The notes under the pieces: model-generated
What the model saw: only the letters and a program-made list of their open reading frames with translations
The model's database searches: none
Told to the model about the DNA's origin: nothing
Shown: positions 55,500 to 64,000 of the stretch, piece by piece
Layout: every line of letters starts with the position of its first letter
How positions within the stretch are numbered: the first letter of the stretch is position 1
Program-made: the position numbers and the translations under genes
Origin: Dromiciops gliroides
Lineage: Eukaryota; Chordata; Mammalia; Microbiotheria; Microbiotheriidae
Length of the DNA: 64,000 nucleotides
Direction of reading: 5' to 3'
NCBI RefSeq assembly: GCF_019393635.1
Contig: NC_057861.1
Span: 91,928,827 to 91,992,826, forward strand

Positions 55500-55632
55500 T
55501 AGGGCCCTGAATATTTATTCATTTATTTATTTACTCACTCACTCATCCATTTATTTATTGTTTGTTTATTCATTCATTTATTCATCCATCTATCTATTTA
55601 TTTATTCATTTATTTGTTTGTTTGCTTATTCA
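55500..55632. repeat. ATTT/ATTC-rich tetranucleotide tract
   Basis: Degenerate TTTA, TTCA and TTTG units. Confidence 0.92.
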
Positions 55633-55866
55633 CAACAACGTTGTGTGATGATCAACTGTGATAGACTAGGCTTTTCTCCCCAGTGCAATGATCCCAAACA
55701 ATTCCAAAGAACTCATGATGGAAAATGGCCTCCACATCCAGAAAAAATAACTGTGGATTCTGAATGCAGATTGAACCATACAATCTCTATTTTTTTGTTT
55801 ATTTTTTTCTTTTTTGAGGTTTTTCCCTTGTGTTATGATTCTTCTTTCACAACATGACTAATTCAG
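55630..55866 (+). mobile_element. L1 ORF2 end and 3'-UTR piece
   Basis: 'ttgtgtgatgatcaactgtg', 'tccaaagaactcatgatgga', 'aactgtggattctgaatgca' and 'ttctttcacaacatgactaa' match the same interval as 19880-20110 in the intact-tail L1. It lacks the last part of the 3' UTR. Confidence 0.8.
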
Positions 55867-56757
55867 AATTTTTTTTTAAAATAGTGATTTAGAGAATTTT
55901 TTCATATGACAATAGATAGTTTTGATTTCTTTATCTGAAAACCTCCTGTTCATATTCTTTGACCATTTCTTGATTGGGGAATGACTTGCATTCTTATAAA
56001 TTTGATTTACTTCCATATATATTTTAGAAATGGGGCCCTTATCAGAAACACTGGCTATAAAAATTGTTTCCCAGATTTCTGCTTCCCTTTTTAATGTAGT
56101 CAAAGTCATACATTTTGCATTTCATAATATTCTCTATCTTTTATTTGGTCACAAATTTTTCTCCTCTACATAGATCTGAGAGGTAAACTATTCCTTCCTC
56201 TCCTAATTTACCTATGGTATCACCATTTATGTCTAAATCTTGTGCCCATTTTGACCTTATTTTGGTATACTGTATAAATGTTGGTCTATGCCTAATTTCT
56301 GTCATACTATCTTCAAGTTTTCCCAGCAGTCAAATAGTGAGTTCTTATCACAGAAGCTGGAGTCTTTGAGTTTATCAAACAGTAGATTATTATAGTCATT
56401 AACTACTGTATCTCCTGTGCCTCACTTATTCCATTGATCCAACACTATTTCTTAGGCAGTACCAAATAGTTTTGATGACTGCCGTTTTATGGTACAGCTT
56501 CAAATCTGATATGGCTAGCCCACCTTCCTGTGCATTTTTTTTTTCATTATTTAACTTGATATTCCTGACCTTTTGTTCTTCCAGATGAATCGTGTTATGA
56601 TTTTGTCTAGCTCTATAAAATAATTTTAGGTAGTCTGATTGGTATGGCACTGAATAAGCAAATTGTCACTTTTATTATATTAGCTCAGCCTATCCATGAG
56701 ATGTTGATATCTTTTCCAATTATTTGGATCTGATTTTATTTGTGTAAAAAGTGTGAG
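55867..56757 (-). mobile_element. L1 ORF2 piece, opposite in direction to its neighbour
   Basis: Inverted ORF2 text: the minus strand encodes EVNQIYKNASHSPIKKWSKN and, further on, KVRNIKLNNEKKNAQEGGLA and LKLYHKTAVIKTIWYC, which match L1 ORF2 upstream of the C-terminal Cys motif. It abuts the plus-strand L1 piece at 55866. Confidence 0.8.
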
Positions 56758-56959
56758 ACATCAAATATTAAAGGGAATATTTATTTATATTATTAAATTT
56801 TCAGTTAAAATTCAACTCAAATAAATGAGAAATTGGAAGTAGAGTTTGATAAATTTATCATTTTTGAAATAGTATTTTAGAGTCATGTGAATTTGTATGA
56901 CTATGAAATGTGGGTTCAAGGAGAAAATGTTAATACTAGTCATATCCCCTCATCAAAAA

Positions 56960-57095
56960 TTAAACATTAATCAGAAAACATCTATCAATCACTTATTATG
57001 TGCCTGGTACTATGCTATAAACTGGGGTTTAAAAGAAAAAGTGAAAGAGTCCCTGATGTCAAAGAGATTGCAGTTCATAGAAGGGATTTCATACC
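56960..57095 (-). mobile_element. L2 3' end
   Basis: 'cacttattatgtgcctggta' and 'ctgatgtcaaagagattgca' fit the inverted L2 tail. Confidence 0.6.
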
Positions 57096-57119
57096 TGGGT
57101 TAGGATTTAGATTTGTCCC

Positions 57120-57500
57120 CACAGTTTACGCTGATGAGAGATAGCTAGGTGACCCACTATTAAGAACATTGAATTCATCAAGAAGAAGATTTCAAATCCC
57201 TTCCCAGACACAGAGGGAACAATATGAGCCAGTAATGTTTTGGAATTAAAATAAGGGTAGCATGTAGGGTCAGAAGACCTAGATTCTAATCACTTCACCT
57301 ATCTGATCATTGACTACCTAATCTGAGTGTATTGTAAAGAACACCTGTCATAGAGTCCGGAAGATGTAGGTTCAAATCTTGAACAAATCACGTAGCTGTC
57401 CTAGGTTCAATTTTATTGATCTTTCAAATGATGGTTTTGTAGGAGAGAATTTCTGATGTCCCTTCCAACTCTAGATCTATAATTCAGTGATTCTATTTCT
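57120..57500 (+). mobile_element. MIR-like fragments, two or three
   Basis: 'gatagctaggtgacccacta' (57140), 'gtcagaagacctagattcta' (57269) and 'gtagctgtcctaggttcaat' with the tail 'gtcccttccaactctagatc' (57390-57480) are MIR-like in order but diverged. Confidence 0.55.
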
Positions 57501-57549
57501 TATGTCCACCTGTGGCTATATGATAATGGACAAGGAAGGAAAGCACTAC

Positions 57550-57780
57550 GCATTTAAGTGCTTACTATTCACCAGGGAGTCTGCTAAATACATTACAAAT
57601 ATTATCCTATTTGATCTTCACAACCCCCCCTATTTTACAGTTAAGGAAACTGGGAAAGGCAGGGATATTTGACTTTGTCTAGAGGCACATAGCTAAGAAG
57701 TGTCTGAGGCTGAATTTGAACTCACTTTTCCATGACTCAGGGCCCAGCATTCTGTAGACTTTGCCACCTTGCTACTTCAC
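57550..57780 (-). mobile_element. MIR-family SINE
   Basis: 'tatcctatttgatcttcaca', 'attttacagttaaggaaact' and 'gaggctgaatttgaactcac' read as an inverted MIR-type element. Confidence 0.75.
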
Positions 57781-57789
57781 TTACCCTTT

Positions 57790-58600
57790 CTGAAAGTAGG
57801 TTAATTATAGATGGTGAGGTCTGCTTAAAAATACTGCTTGTGGATAGGATCATGTGTATTATATGATGATGGAGAACAATACAGACTTTCCTGGATGAGA
57901 TCCAAGACTGCTCAAAAGAGATTGGTTTAATAATTCATGCAATAAAAAATAAAGCTATGGGTATTGTCCATTGAGTTTTTCTATCATTATATGGTGGATA
58001 GACACTGTAGCAAGACCATAATGAGTTGGACCCAGTATTGAATAGCAGGGAGAGAGTAAAATGAGATTGCACTGGGGAAATTTTGTAGCATTAAAAAAAT
58101 TCTTTAAATCAATTATGTTAATTATAACACTAATAATTATTATTGTATGAATATTCTTCTGGTCCTGATTTATAAATGTAAGGCCTGCCAGGCCATAAAC
58201 TTTTAAAGATTTCAATGATGGATGAACCAATGATAGTGGCCTTACATATGATAAACATAAATAGGTTATAACATATAGTCAACTATTGCTTCTAAACAAG
58301 TAGTATAAAATAAAACATCCAGGAAAATTAAGACTAGGAAAGGATAATGGAGAGTAATATATTGAGTAGTGGATAATTTACACACAATCCAAGTGCTTCC
58401 TTGATATTTAAAGAATATTTTTCAGCCATAGGTAGGAAGTTCTTCAGTGCACTGGGTAGATTTATTGGAGAATGCTGATTAGAACAGCCCTGAATGAGAA
58501 GGGATGGGTGATCTGTTAGTGGTGCTATTAGAATGTCCATATCAATGACATTATGGATCTTTTGAAGTATTGAAGCATTATTTAATGGGCACCATAGGGC
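57790..58600. other. No recognised feature
   Basis: AT-rich sequence. Minus-strand frames of 91 codons (58230-57955) and 106 codons (58654-58334) are open but do not resemble any protein I recognise. Confidence 0.4.
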
Positions 58601-58601
58601 T

Positions 58602-58835
58602 GAAAGTTGTAGAATATCATGATGCCAGATGAAATACAATTTAAAATAACCCAAAGAACAGTGGAAAGCTGTGTAATGCAGGGTATAAGCAAGCTATAGA
58701 TTTTTGCCAACAGTCATTTATATGTGAAGTGTTTACAATATAATGTTTTCTGAAAGACATCTAGGATTGGGAAAGGATATGGTGAGAACCAGAGACAATG
58801 CATGAGTAACCCTAGTGCTATATTTTGAACTATGA
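58602..58835. repeat. Locally repeated unit, copy 2
   Basis: Direct-orientation counterpart of 53862-54085, about 4.74 kb away. It contains an extra segment 'catctaggattgggaaagga' relative to copy 1. Confidence 0.7.
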
Positions 58836-59094
58836 TATACTAAGGACATCAAAGAATGAACTCAGATACATTAAATAGATCCTCTGTAGAGTGTTTATTA
58901 AATTTAATAACTATGAATTTATTTATCATGGATAAGAAATAGGACAAGTGGATTTGGTTGAATTGCAAATAGTATCAATGGAAGGAATATCTATGGTAAT
59001 GAAATAGAAATCTACCAATAGATCAAAGTAAGATAATTTACTGATTTTCCTTAGCATAAGTTTGTTTCTGTGTCTATCAATAATAATAGTAGCA

Positions 59095-59305
59095 ACTCTA
59101 TATGGCATTTCATAGTCAACAGGAATTGTCACATATGGTTTTTTTGCATTTTTATCTTCACAGGAATCCTATAAGGGAGGCAGGGCAAGGGTTATTATCT
59201 CCACTTTGTGGAAGAGCAATCTGAAATCAAGAGACAAAGTAATTTACTTAAGGTCCACAAATTTATCACATAATGGACTGAAATTGAAGTCTAGGATTTC
59301 TGATT
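59095..59305 (-). mobile_element. MIR-family SINE, old
   Basis: 'tttttatcttcacaggaatc', 'ttattatctccactttgtgg' and 'tgaagtctaggatttctgat' in inverted order. Confidence 0.6.
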
Positions 59306-59309
59306 AGAA

Positions 59310-59835
59310 TTAGACCCCTCTCCACTGTCTTCTTTATTCTTTATAAATAATGTTCTGAAGTAGAAAAAAGGGGAAAAAAGAATGAAGAAAGGACATATTG
59401 AAATGAAAGGGAAAGGAAGGTCCACATTTTCTACCAATTTCCCTGCTTTGGAAACTCTTTGGATTTCTCCATCATGGTACCATGCATTGGGAAATTTTCA
59501 TGATCCTGCACATTTGAATTAGCCCTGGTATTTGCATCTCACTTTTACCCTCTGTTCTGATTGTACTCTCTGATTGGAGGGTAGCTCTGTGAGTTCTGAA
59601 ATTCAAGAAGGACTCCAAGAACAATCAGCTCTTCATTTCCCACCAACTGTACTACTTTGGGACTTCATAGGGCTTCTTTGTCATGCCCCATTTACCCCAT
59701 TTCCTCTCTCCCCATGTTTACCTTTCTTTTGTATGTTATCTTCTCCTTTTTTGATTATAAGTTTATAAAGGAAATTATAACCCCAGAATTTGGCAGGGTG
59801 CCTGGCACATAACAGGTTCTTAGTACGTATTTATT
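59310..59835 (+). other. Mostly unassigned; L2/MIR-like tail at its end
   Basis: The last 100 bp ('ttgattataagtttataaag', 'gggtgcctggcacataacag') resemble an L2 or MIR tail. The rest, including a T-rich and CC-rich part, is unassigned. Confidence 0.4.
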
Positions 59836-59839
59836 TATT

Positions 59840-60095
59840 AATAGGAAGGATAGAAAAAATACAAAAGAAAAGAATCAAAAAATAGAAAAAAGAAAGGAAG
59901 GAGGGAAGGAGGAAGGAAAGGAAAGGACAGAGGGAGGGAGGAAGAAAAAGAGGAGAGAAAGGAAGGAAGGAAGGAAGGAAGGAAGAAAAGTGGATACATA
60001 AGGAAAAGAAGGAGGGAGAGAAAGGAAGAAGGAAAGAAAGAGGGAGAGAAGGAAGAAAGGAGGAAGGAAGAAAAAGGAAATCAAGGAAGAAAAAC
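59840..60095. repeat. Purine-rich GGAA/GGGA tract
   Basis: Degenerate GGAAGGAGGGAAG-type units over about 250 bp, with a short perfect GGAA run at about 59961-59985. Confidence 0.92.
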
Positions 60096-60364
60096 AAATG
60101 GAAATCCCTATGCTGTATCAAAGAAAAACTATGGGTAAATGATTAACAGACACATTGTGTAGATATTCTAATAAAATAAAAGGCTCTAGACTAGAATTGC
60201 CAACATTTGCAAATGAACTGTCTGATTATTATGAAACACTGACTACACTTCCATCTAACTAATTTGCAGTTCTTTGTGTGAAAGCAGAGCTGACAGCTGC
60301 AGTAATAGGGCCAGTTGTCAGCAAGAGGAGAAAGTGGCTAATGTTTGACTTCACTGTAATATCG

Positions 60365-61250
60365 GTCCTATTGATTCCACTTCCATAATACTGTTCACAT
60401 TGTCAAGAGATACCATCCCCACTAACATATGATTTCAGACCACTTCATTGTAACTATTGTGATAGCTCCCTAAGCAATCTCCCCTGCCTCTTCTTTCTCC
60501 AATCCACACTGCTAATTTTTTCAGAATTAGCTTCCCCAATGGCTAGCTTCCTTAATACCTACAACATTTTCCTGTTCAGAGACCTCGAGAGTCTCCTAAT
60601 TATTTACAGAGTAAAATATACCCTACTTAGTCTGACATTCAAGGCCTTACACAGTGGGTCTCCAATCTTTACTACCAAGTGATCATTTATTACCCGACCC
60701 CCATAGAGTTTTCAGGTACTCTCCATTTCTACCAAATTAGACAGTTTATCATTTCTTTCCCCCCTTTTTTGTAAGGCAATTGGGGTTAATTGACTTGCCC
60801 AAGGTCACACAGCTAGTACATGTCAAGGGTCTGAGGCAGGATTTGAACTCAGGTCCTCCTGAATCCAGGGCCGATGTTCTATCCACTGCACCACCTAGCT
60901 GCCCCACCATCCCCTCTTTTTTTAACCTACAATTTTTTTACCATATTGCCCCCCACAGTCTCTGTTCAGTTGACTGTTGAAATTCTTTTCCCTCAAGGCT
61001 TAGCTATCACTCTTAATGAGGTTTCCCATGAGCCTTTTCTGCTAAAAGTAATCTTTCTTAATTCCTTAGTATGCCTCTATTAGGATGTCACCTATACACA
61101 CTGATCATATCCTTGCTTGTCTTGTCACTATCAGTATATTTATATTTTTCCATTATTAGGGTATACTTTTTTCTGAGCATAGCCTTTTTGTTTGTATCCT
61201 CAGCAAAAAGTATATACCTAATAAATGTTAAATGCATACCTGATTAGTTA
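60365..61250 (+). mobile_element. L2-type LINE 3' part, split by a SINE
   Basis: 'cttctttctccaatccacac', 'cagagtaaaatataccctac', 'gacattcaaggccttacaca', then after the SINE 'ctcaaggcttagctatcact' and the tail 'cctaataaatgttaaatgca'. It is diverged and could be an older L2 relative. Confidence 0.65.
60765..60904 (-). mobile_element. WSINE1-like SINE in L2
   Basis: Inverted SINE ('cacacagctagtacatgtca', 'gcaccacctagctgcccc'). The flanks are C- and T-rich, so the duplication cannot be set exactly. Confidence 0.92.
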
Positions 61251-61319
61251 ATTCAAACACATGATTTTGTTGGCATAGGAAACTGTTGGCAGAGATTATT
61301 TACCAATACAGTCAATTTC

Positions 61320-61470
61320 TAATCTTAGATAGGTGGGGGGAAGGGTGTACTGTGAGGTTTAGTGGTTTACCCTCTTCACAAAGCCAGCATGTGTCAGAAG
61401 TAGGTTTTGTACTCACCTCTTTCTGAGAGATGGTGATCTTTTCTCTACTGTGTCACAATGTTGAATTGAC
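61320..61470 (-). mobile_element. MIR-family fragment, weak
   Basis: 'gtggtttaccctcttcacaa' and 'gtcagaagtaggttttgtac' resemble an inverted MIR-type element. Confidence 0.45.
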
Positions 61471-61589
61471 TAGAATTTTTAAAATCCAGCAAATCTTTAC
61501 TTCTCATTTCTAAACATTTCTCATTTGATGTCCTCTCTTCCAGACCAGAACCTGGATTTAAGTCTAAACTCTATCGCATAGCATCAAAT

Positions 61590-61775
61590 AACATTAATAA
61601 ATAATATCTAACATGTATTTAGTACTTTAAATTTTAAAAATAAAATGATTTATCATAAAACCCTTTGAGACAAGTACTATTATCCAAAAATCTGTGAGTG
61701 AGGAAACTGAGCCTTAGAGACATAATGCAACTGGCCTTTAGCCATATGACTAGTAACTATAGGAGGCAGATTTTA
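61590..61775 (-). mobile_element. MIR-family SINE, old
   Basis: 'catgtatttagtactttaaa', 'gtgaggaaactgagccttag' and 'actagtaactataggaggca' in inverted order. Confidence 0.65.
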
Positions 61776-61789
61776 TTTTATTTTAATTT

Positions 61790-61885
61790 ATTCTTAACTT
61801 AAGAAATAAAAGCATTTCCATAACATAGTAGAATAGGAAAGAAAACAATGATTGTACATGAAACTACAATTCTATTATAGAGGAA
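61790..61885. repeat. Unnamed repeat, related to 47657-47795
   Basis: 'agcatttccataacatagta' and 'ttgtacatgaaactacaatt' parallel the earlier copy. Confidence 0.5.
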
Positions 61886-61889
61886 AAGA

Positions 61890-62635
61890 TAAAAAACTGG
61901 ACATGAAATAAGACAAGACATTTTAAGAATTATATGTGTCCTATATAATAGTATGCCTTGCCCCAATCACTAAAGGACTAAAGGTGTGTTGAGTATGCCT
62001 TCAGGCATCCTTGCTTAGGTATGGGATGGATTAGATAATATGTGACACCCCTCCAAATTCTTAAACTCTTTGTTTTCATTGGTCCTGCCCATACACAAAA
62101 ACACAAATAAAAAGAAGTAATTTTTCAAAGAGGTTCTACTTAGGCATTTTCCTTAAGATAATGTTTTCTACTTAATAGAATCTTATTCTCTTCTGGGTTG
62201 AATGAGACAGTTCAAAGGATCTTCATTATAATGGCTGTGTTTTTTTTTTTTCATTTTTCATTGGAAGTTGAAGACAGAAAGGTGTTATTATCTGCTTTCT
62301 GTGCAAGGAAGTATTCCTCATTTAGACAAGGATTCTTAGCTCTTCATAAATCCTGGAGAGTAAGTGTTGCAATCTGGAGTTATTTTCCGCTAGTACTTCA
62401 GAATTTCAGAAATCCACAAGTGCTTGACAGACCTAATGGGTGGTCTGCCTTTCAAGCGGCGACCACCAAAGGACTATACATTAGGGTTTGATGTGTCACA
62501 ATTAATGCTGCTTTCTGAAGGTGAATACTGCATTGGAAAAATGATTACAAAATCAAAGAACCTCACAAGTTTATGGAGCCTGAGACATAATTGAAGACAA
62601 CAGACTAATTTTTCAGGTGCATAAACTGAATCTCA
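61890..62635. other. No recognised feature
   Basis: A 97-codon plus-strand frame (62198-62491) is open, but it has no recognisable domain and passes through a T13 run. I do not call it a gene. Confidence 0.45.
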
Positions 62636-62639
62636 GATA

Positions 62640-62865
62640 AATGGCTAGGGGGTTCAGTGGACAGAGAGTCAGGAAAACTTGAGTTCAAATACATCCTCAG
62701 ATACTTATTAACTGTTTAACTATGTGAAAGTCACTTAATCTCAGGTTCCTCAACTTTAATATTGAATACTTCCCAGGGTTGTAGTGAGGATCAAATGAAA
62801 AAATTACTTTTATAACAGCACAGTACCTGGCATATAGGTGCTTAATAAATGTTTATTTTCTTTGT
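62640..62865 (+). mobile_element. MIR-like SINE
   Basis: 'gtcaggaaaacttgagttca', 'tatgtgaaagtcacttaatc' and the tail 'agtacctggcatataggtgc' with 'aataaatgtttat'. Confidence 0.75.
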
Positions 62866-62884
62866 GTTTTCCTTTGGCTTCATA

Positions 62885-63360
62885 AGCCATATATATATCT
62901 ATGCATGTGTGTATGCATGCAAGCATATGTATGTGTATATATGCATATACATGCATTGTGTATGTATATGTGTGTGTATATATATATATAGTGTATATAT
63001 GTGTGTGTGACTTGTGAAGCCATATATGCATGTCTGTATATGTATGTATATTTGTGCATGTGGGTATATATGCATGCATAGGTTATGTGTATGTATATAT
63101 ATATGCATATGTGTATATATGTGTGTATGTGTATAGATGTGTGTATTGTGTATATATGTATGTGTGTATATGGCCTGTGAAGACAAAGGAAAGAATGAAG
63201 AAAATAAACATTTATATTTGCACACGCACACATACATATATATGTATATATACACACATGTATATGTTTTTATGTGTATATGCATATGTGTATGTGAGAT
63301 ATGTACATATATTATATAAAATAAGGTTATATTATATAGTGTTATATAATATATGACACC
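62885..63360. repeat. TATG/TGTA-rich degenerate microsatellite region
   Basis: Nearly 500 bp of TATATG, TGTGTA and CATA units broken by a short ordinary stretch at 63170-63215. Two phrases recur: 'aagccatatat' at about 62884 and 63018, and 'gtgtatatatgt'-type text throughout. This looks like internal duplication within the tract. Confidence 0.92.
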
Positions 63361-63415
63361 ATACAACACTATCATGCTGTGATATTATATGAATCATTAT
63401 GATGATGATAAGAAT

Positions 63416-63547
63416 GGAAGGAAGGAAGGAAGGAAGGAAGGAAGGAAGGAAGGAAGGAAGGAAGGAAGGAAGGAAGGAAGGAAGGAAGGAAGGAAGGAAG
63501 GAAGGAAGGAAGGAAGGAAGGAAGGAAGGAAGGAAGGAAGGAAGGAA
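63416..63547. repeat. (GGAA)33 microsatellite, 132 bp
   Basis: About 33 uninterrupted GGAA units, the longest perfect microsatellite in the window. Confidence 0.99.
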
Positions 63548-63549
63548 AG

Positions 63550-63850
63550 TTTATCATATATTTATTATGTTCCACTGTGCTAAATCCTAGGGATATAAAT
63601 AGGACTTATATTGTAATGGAAGAAGACAACACATATAGGGTCCTGTAAAGCTAGGGGCAGCCTGAGAAGGACACTTGAGATTGGGAAATGAGGCAGCAAG
63701 TAGAAGGAGATTGAGTTCAGAGAGAGTTGAGTTCAGAGTGATATGAAACATGGCTGGGGTCTGGCCTAAATTGGTGGTACCAGGGAGGGGGTTGTCAATG
63801 AGGAGAGGAAGATCCCTTGGTGGAGGTTTCCCAAGGTAGCAATGTAATAA
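63550..63850 (-). mobile_element. L2 3' end, diverged
   Basis: 'atttattatgttccactgtg', 'tgctaaatcctagggatata' and 'tattgtaatggaagaagaca' match the inverted L2 tail. The later part is uncertain. Confidence 0.6.
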
Positions 63851-64000
63851 AAAACAAATTTAAAATAATTTTTAAAAAAGAGTCAAAGCCTGGGAGAGTC
63901 CAGATTAGCATTATATCCTGATGAATTTTCCAAAGTCACAAAGGTAGTCAGTGGCAAGTCCAGAGATAAAATTTACCTATTTATTTTCAAGTCACTGTTT
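63850..64000 (-). mobile_element. MIR-like end, weak
   Basis: 'aaagtcacaaaggtagtcag' and 'tggcaagtccagagataaaa' resemble part of an inverted MIR. It is cut by the window edge. Confidence 0.4.

Noticed and set aside
58334-58654. 106-codon minus-strand frame, with a 91-codon frame nearby (57955-58230)
   Set aside because: Neither resembles a known protein. AT-rich DNA gives such frames, and part of the first overlaps the locally repeated unit, whose other copy is not open over the same length.
62198-62491. 97-codon plus-strand frame with a hydrophobic start
   Set aside because: The hydrophobic part is created by a T13 run. There is no domain I recognise, no promoter or splice context, and frames of this length arise by chance.
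62810-63375. Overlapping frames rich in Tyr, Ile, His and Thr
   Set aside because: They follow TATG/CATA microsatellites; no protein family fits.
63372-63590. Frames encoding (Phe-Leu-Pro-Ser)n or (Lys-Glu-Gly-Arg)n
   Set aside because: Direct translation of the GGAA microsatellite.

Overview
The window looks like AT-rich, gene-free mammalian DNA from a marsupial. The main evidence is its repeats. A short tRNA-headed CORE-SINE, which I match from memory to the marsupial WSINE1 type, occurs 16 to 17 times and usually has clear target-site duplications. There are also MAR1-like SINEs with a Bov-B/RTE-type tail, marsupial-type L1 copies, and many old L2, L3/CR1 and MIR-family fragments. WSINE1-like dominance suggests an Australian-lineage marsupial, but that is inference. 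I found no host exon, rRNA, tRNA gene or CRISPR array that I can support. The window could be intergenic or lie inside a large intron.

Layout: 1-1535 is an L2 3' part split by a 469-bp solo LTR-like insertion. 1540-5060 holds microsatellites, MIR/MAR1 SINEs and a 134-bp L1 tail with a perfect 16-bp duplication. 5266-10423 is a nearly end-to-end minus-strand L1 that lacks its reverse-transcriptase core and carries a 532-bp solo LTR. 11300-21105 is the most layered part. An old minus-strand L1 of about 5.4 kb net length (13015-21105) has been split by four WSINE1-like SINEs, a MIR-like SINE, a solo LTR, a plus-strand 5'-truncated L1 and a short L1 tail.

21400-33000 is mainly MIR, L2 and L1 fragments, including a head-to-head L1 pair (26590-28262) and long ATCC, GATA and CTT tracts. 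33000-48000 holds further SINEs, L3/CR1, L2 and L1 pieces, an unclassified GC-richer patch (43095-43357) and three of the five pieces of an unnamed repeat family whose head and tail recur across the window. 48475-50225 is an internal minus-strand L1 segment. 50400-64000 has sparser repeats, a locally repeated unit of about 220 bp (53862-54085 and 58602-58835), another oppositely oriented L1 pair (55630-56757), a CR1/L3 piece, and long GAAA, GGAA and TATG-type tracts.

No genes act together here. The biology is a stratified record of transposition: L2, L3 and MIR are oldest, then MAR1 and the older L1s, then younger L1s, LTRs and WSINE1-like SINEs. Family names come from recalled consensus features, not from a search, so boundaries without target-site duplications are approximate. 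I found no convincing new functional system. The most useful leads are the internally deleted L1, the unnamed multi-part repeat family, the local repeated unit and the GC-richer patch.
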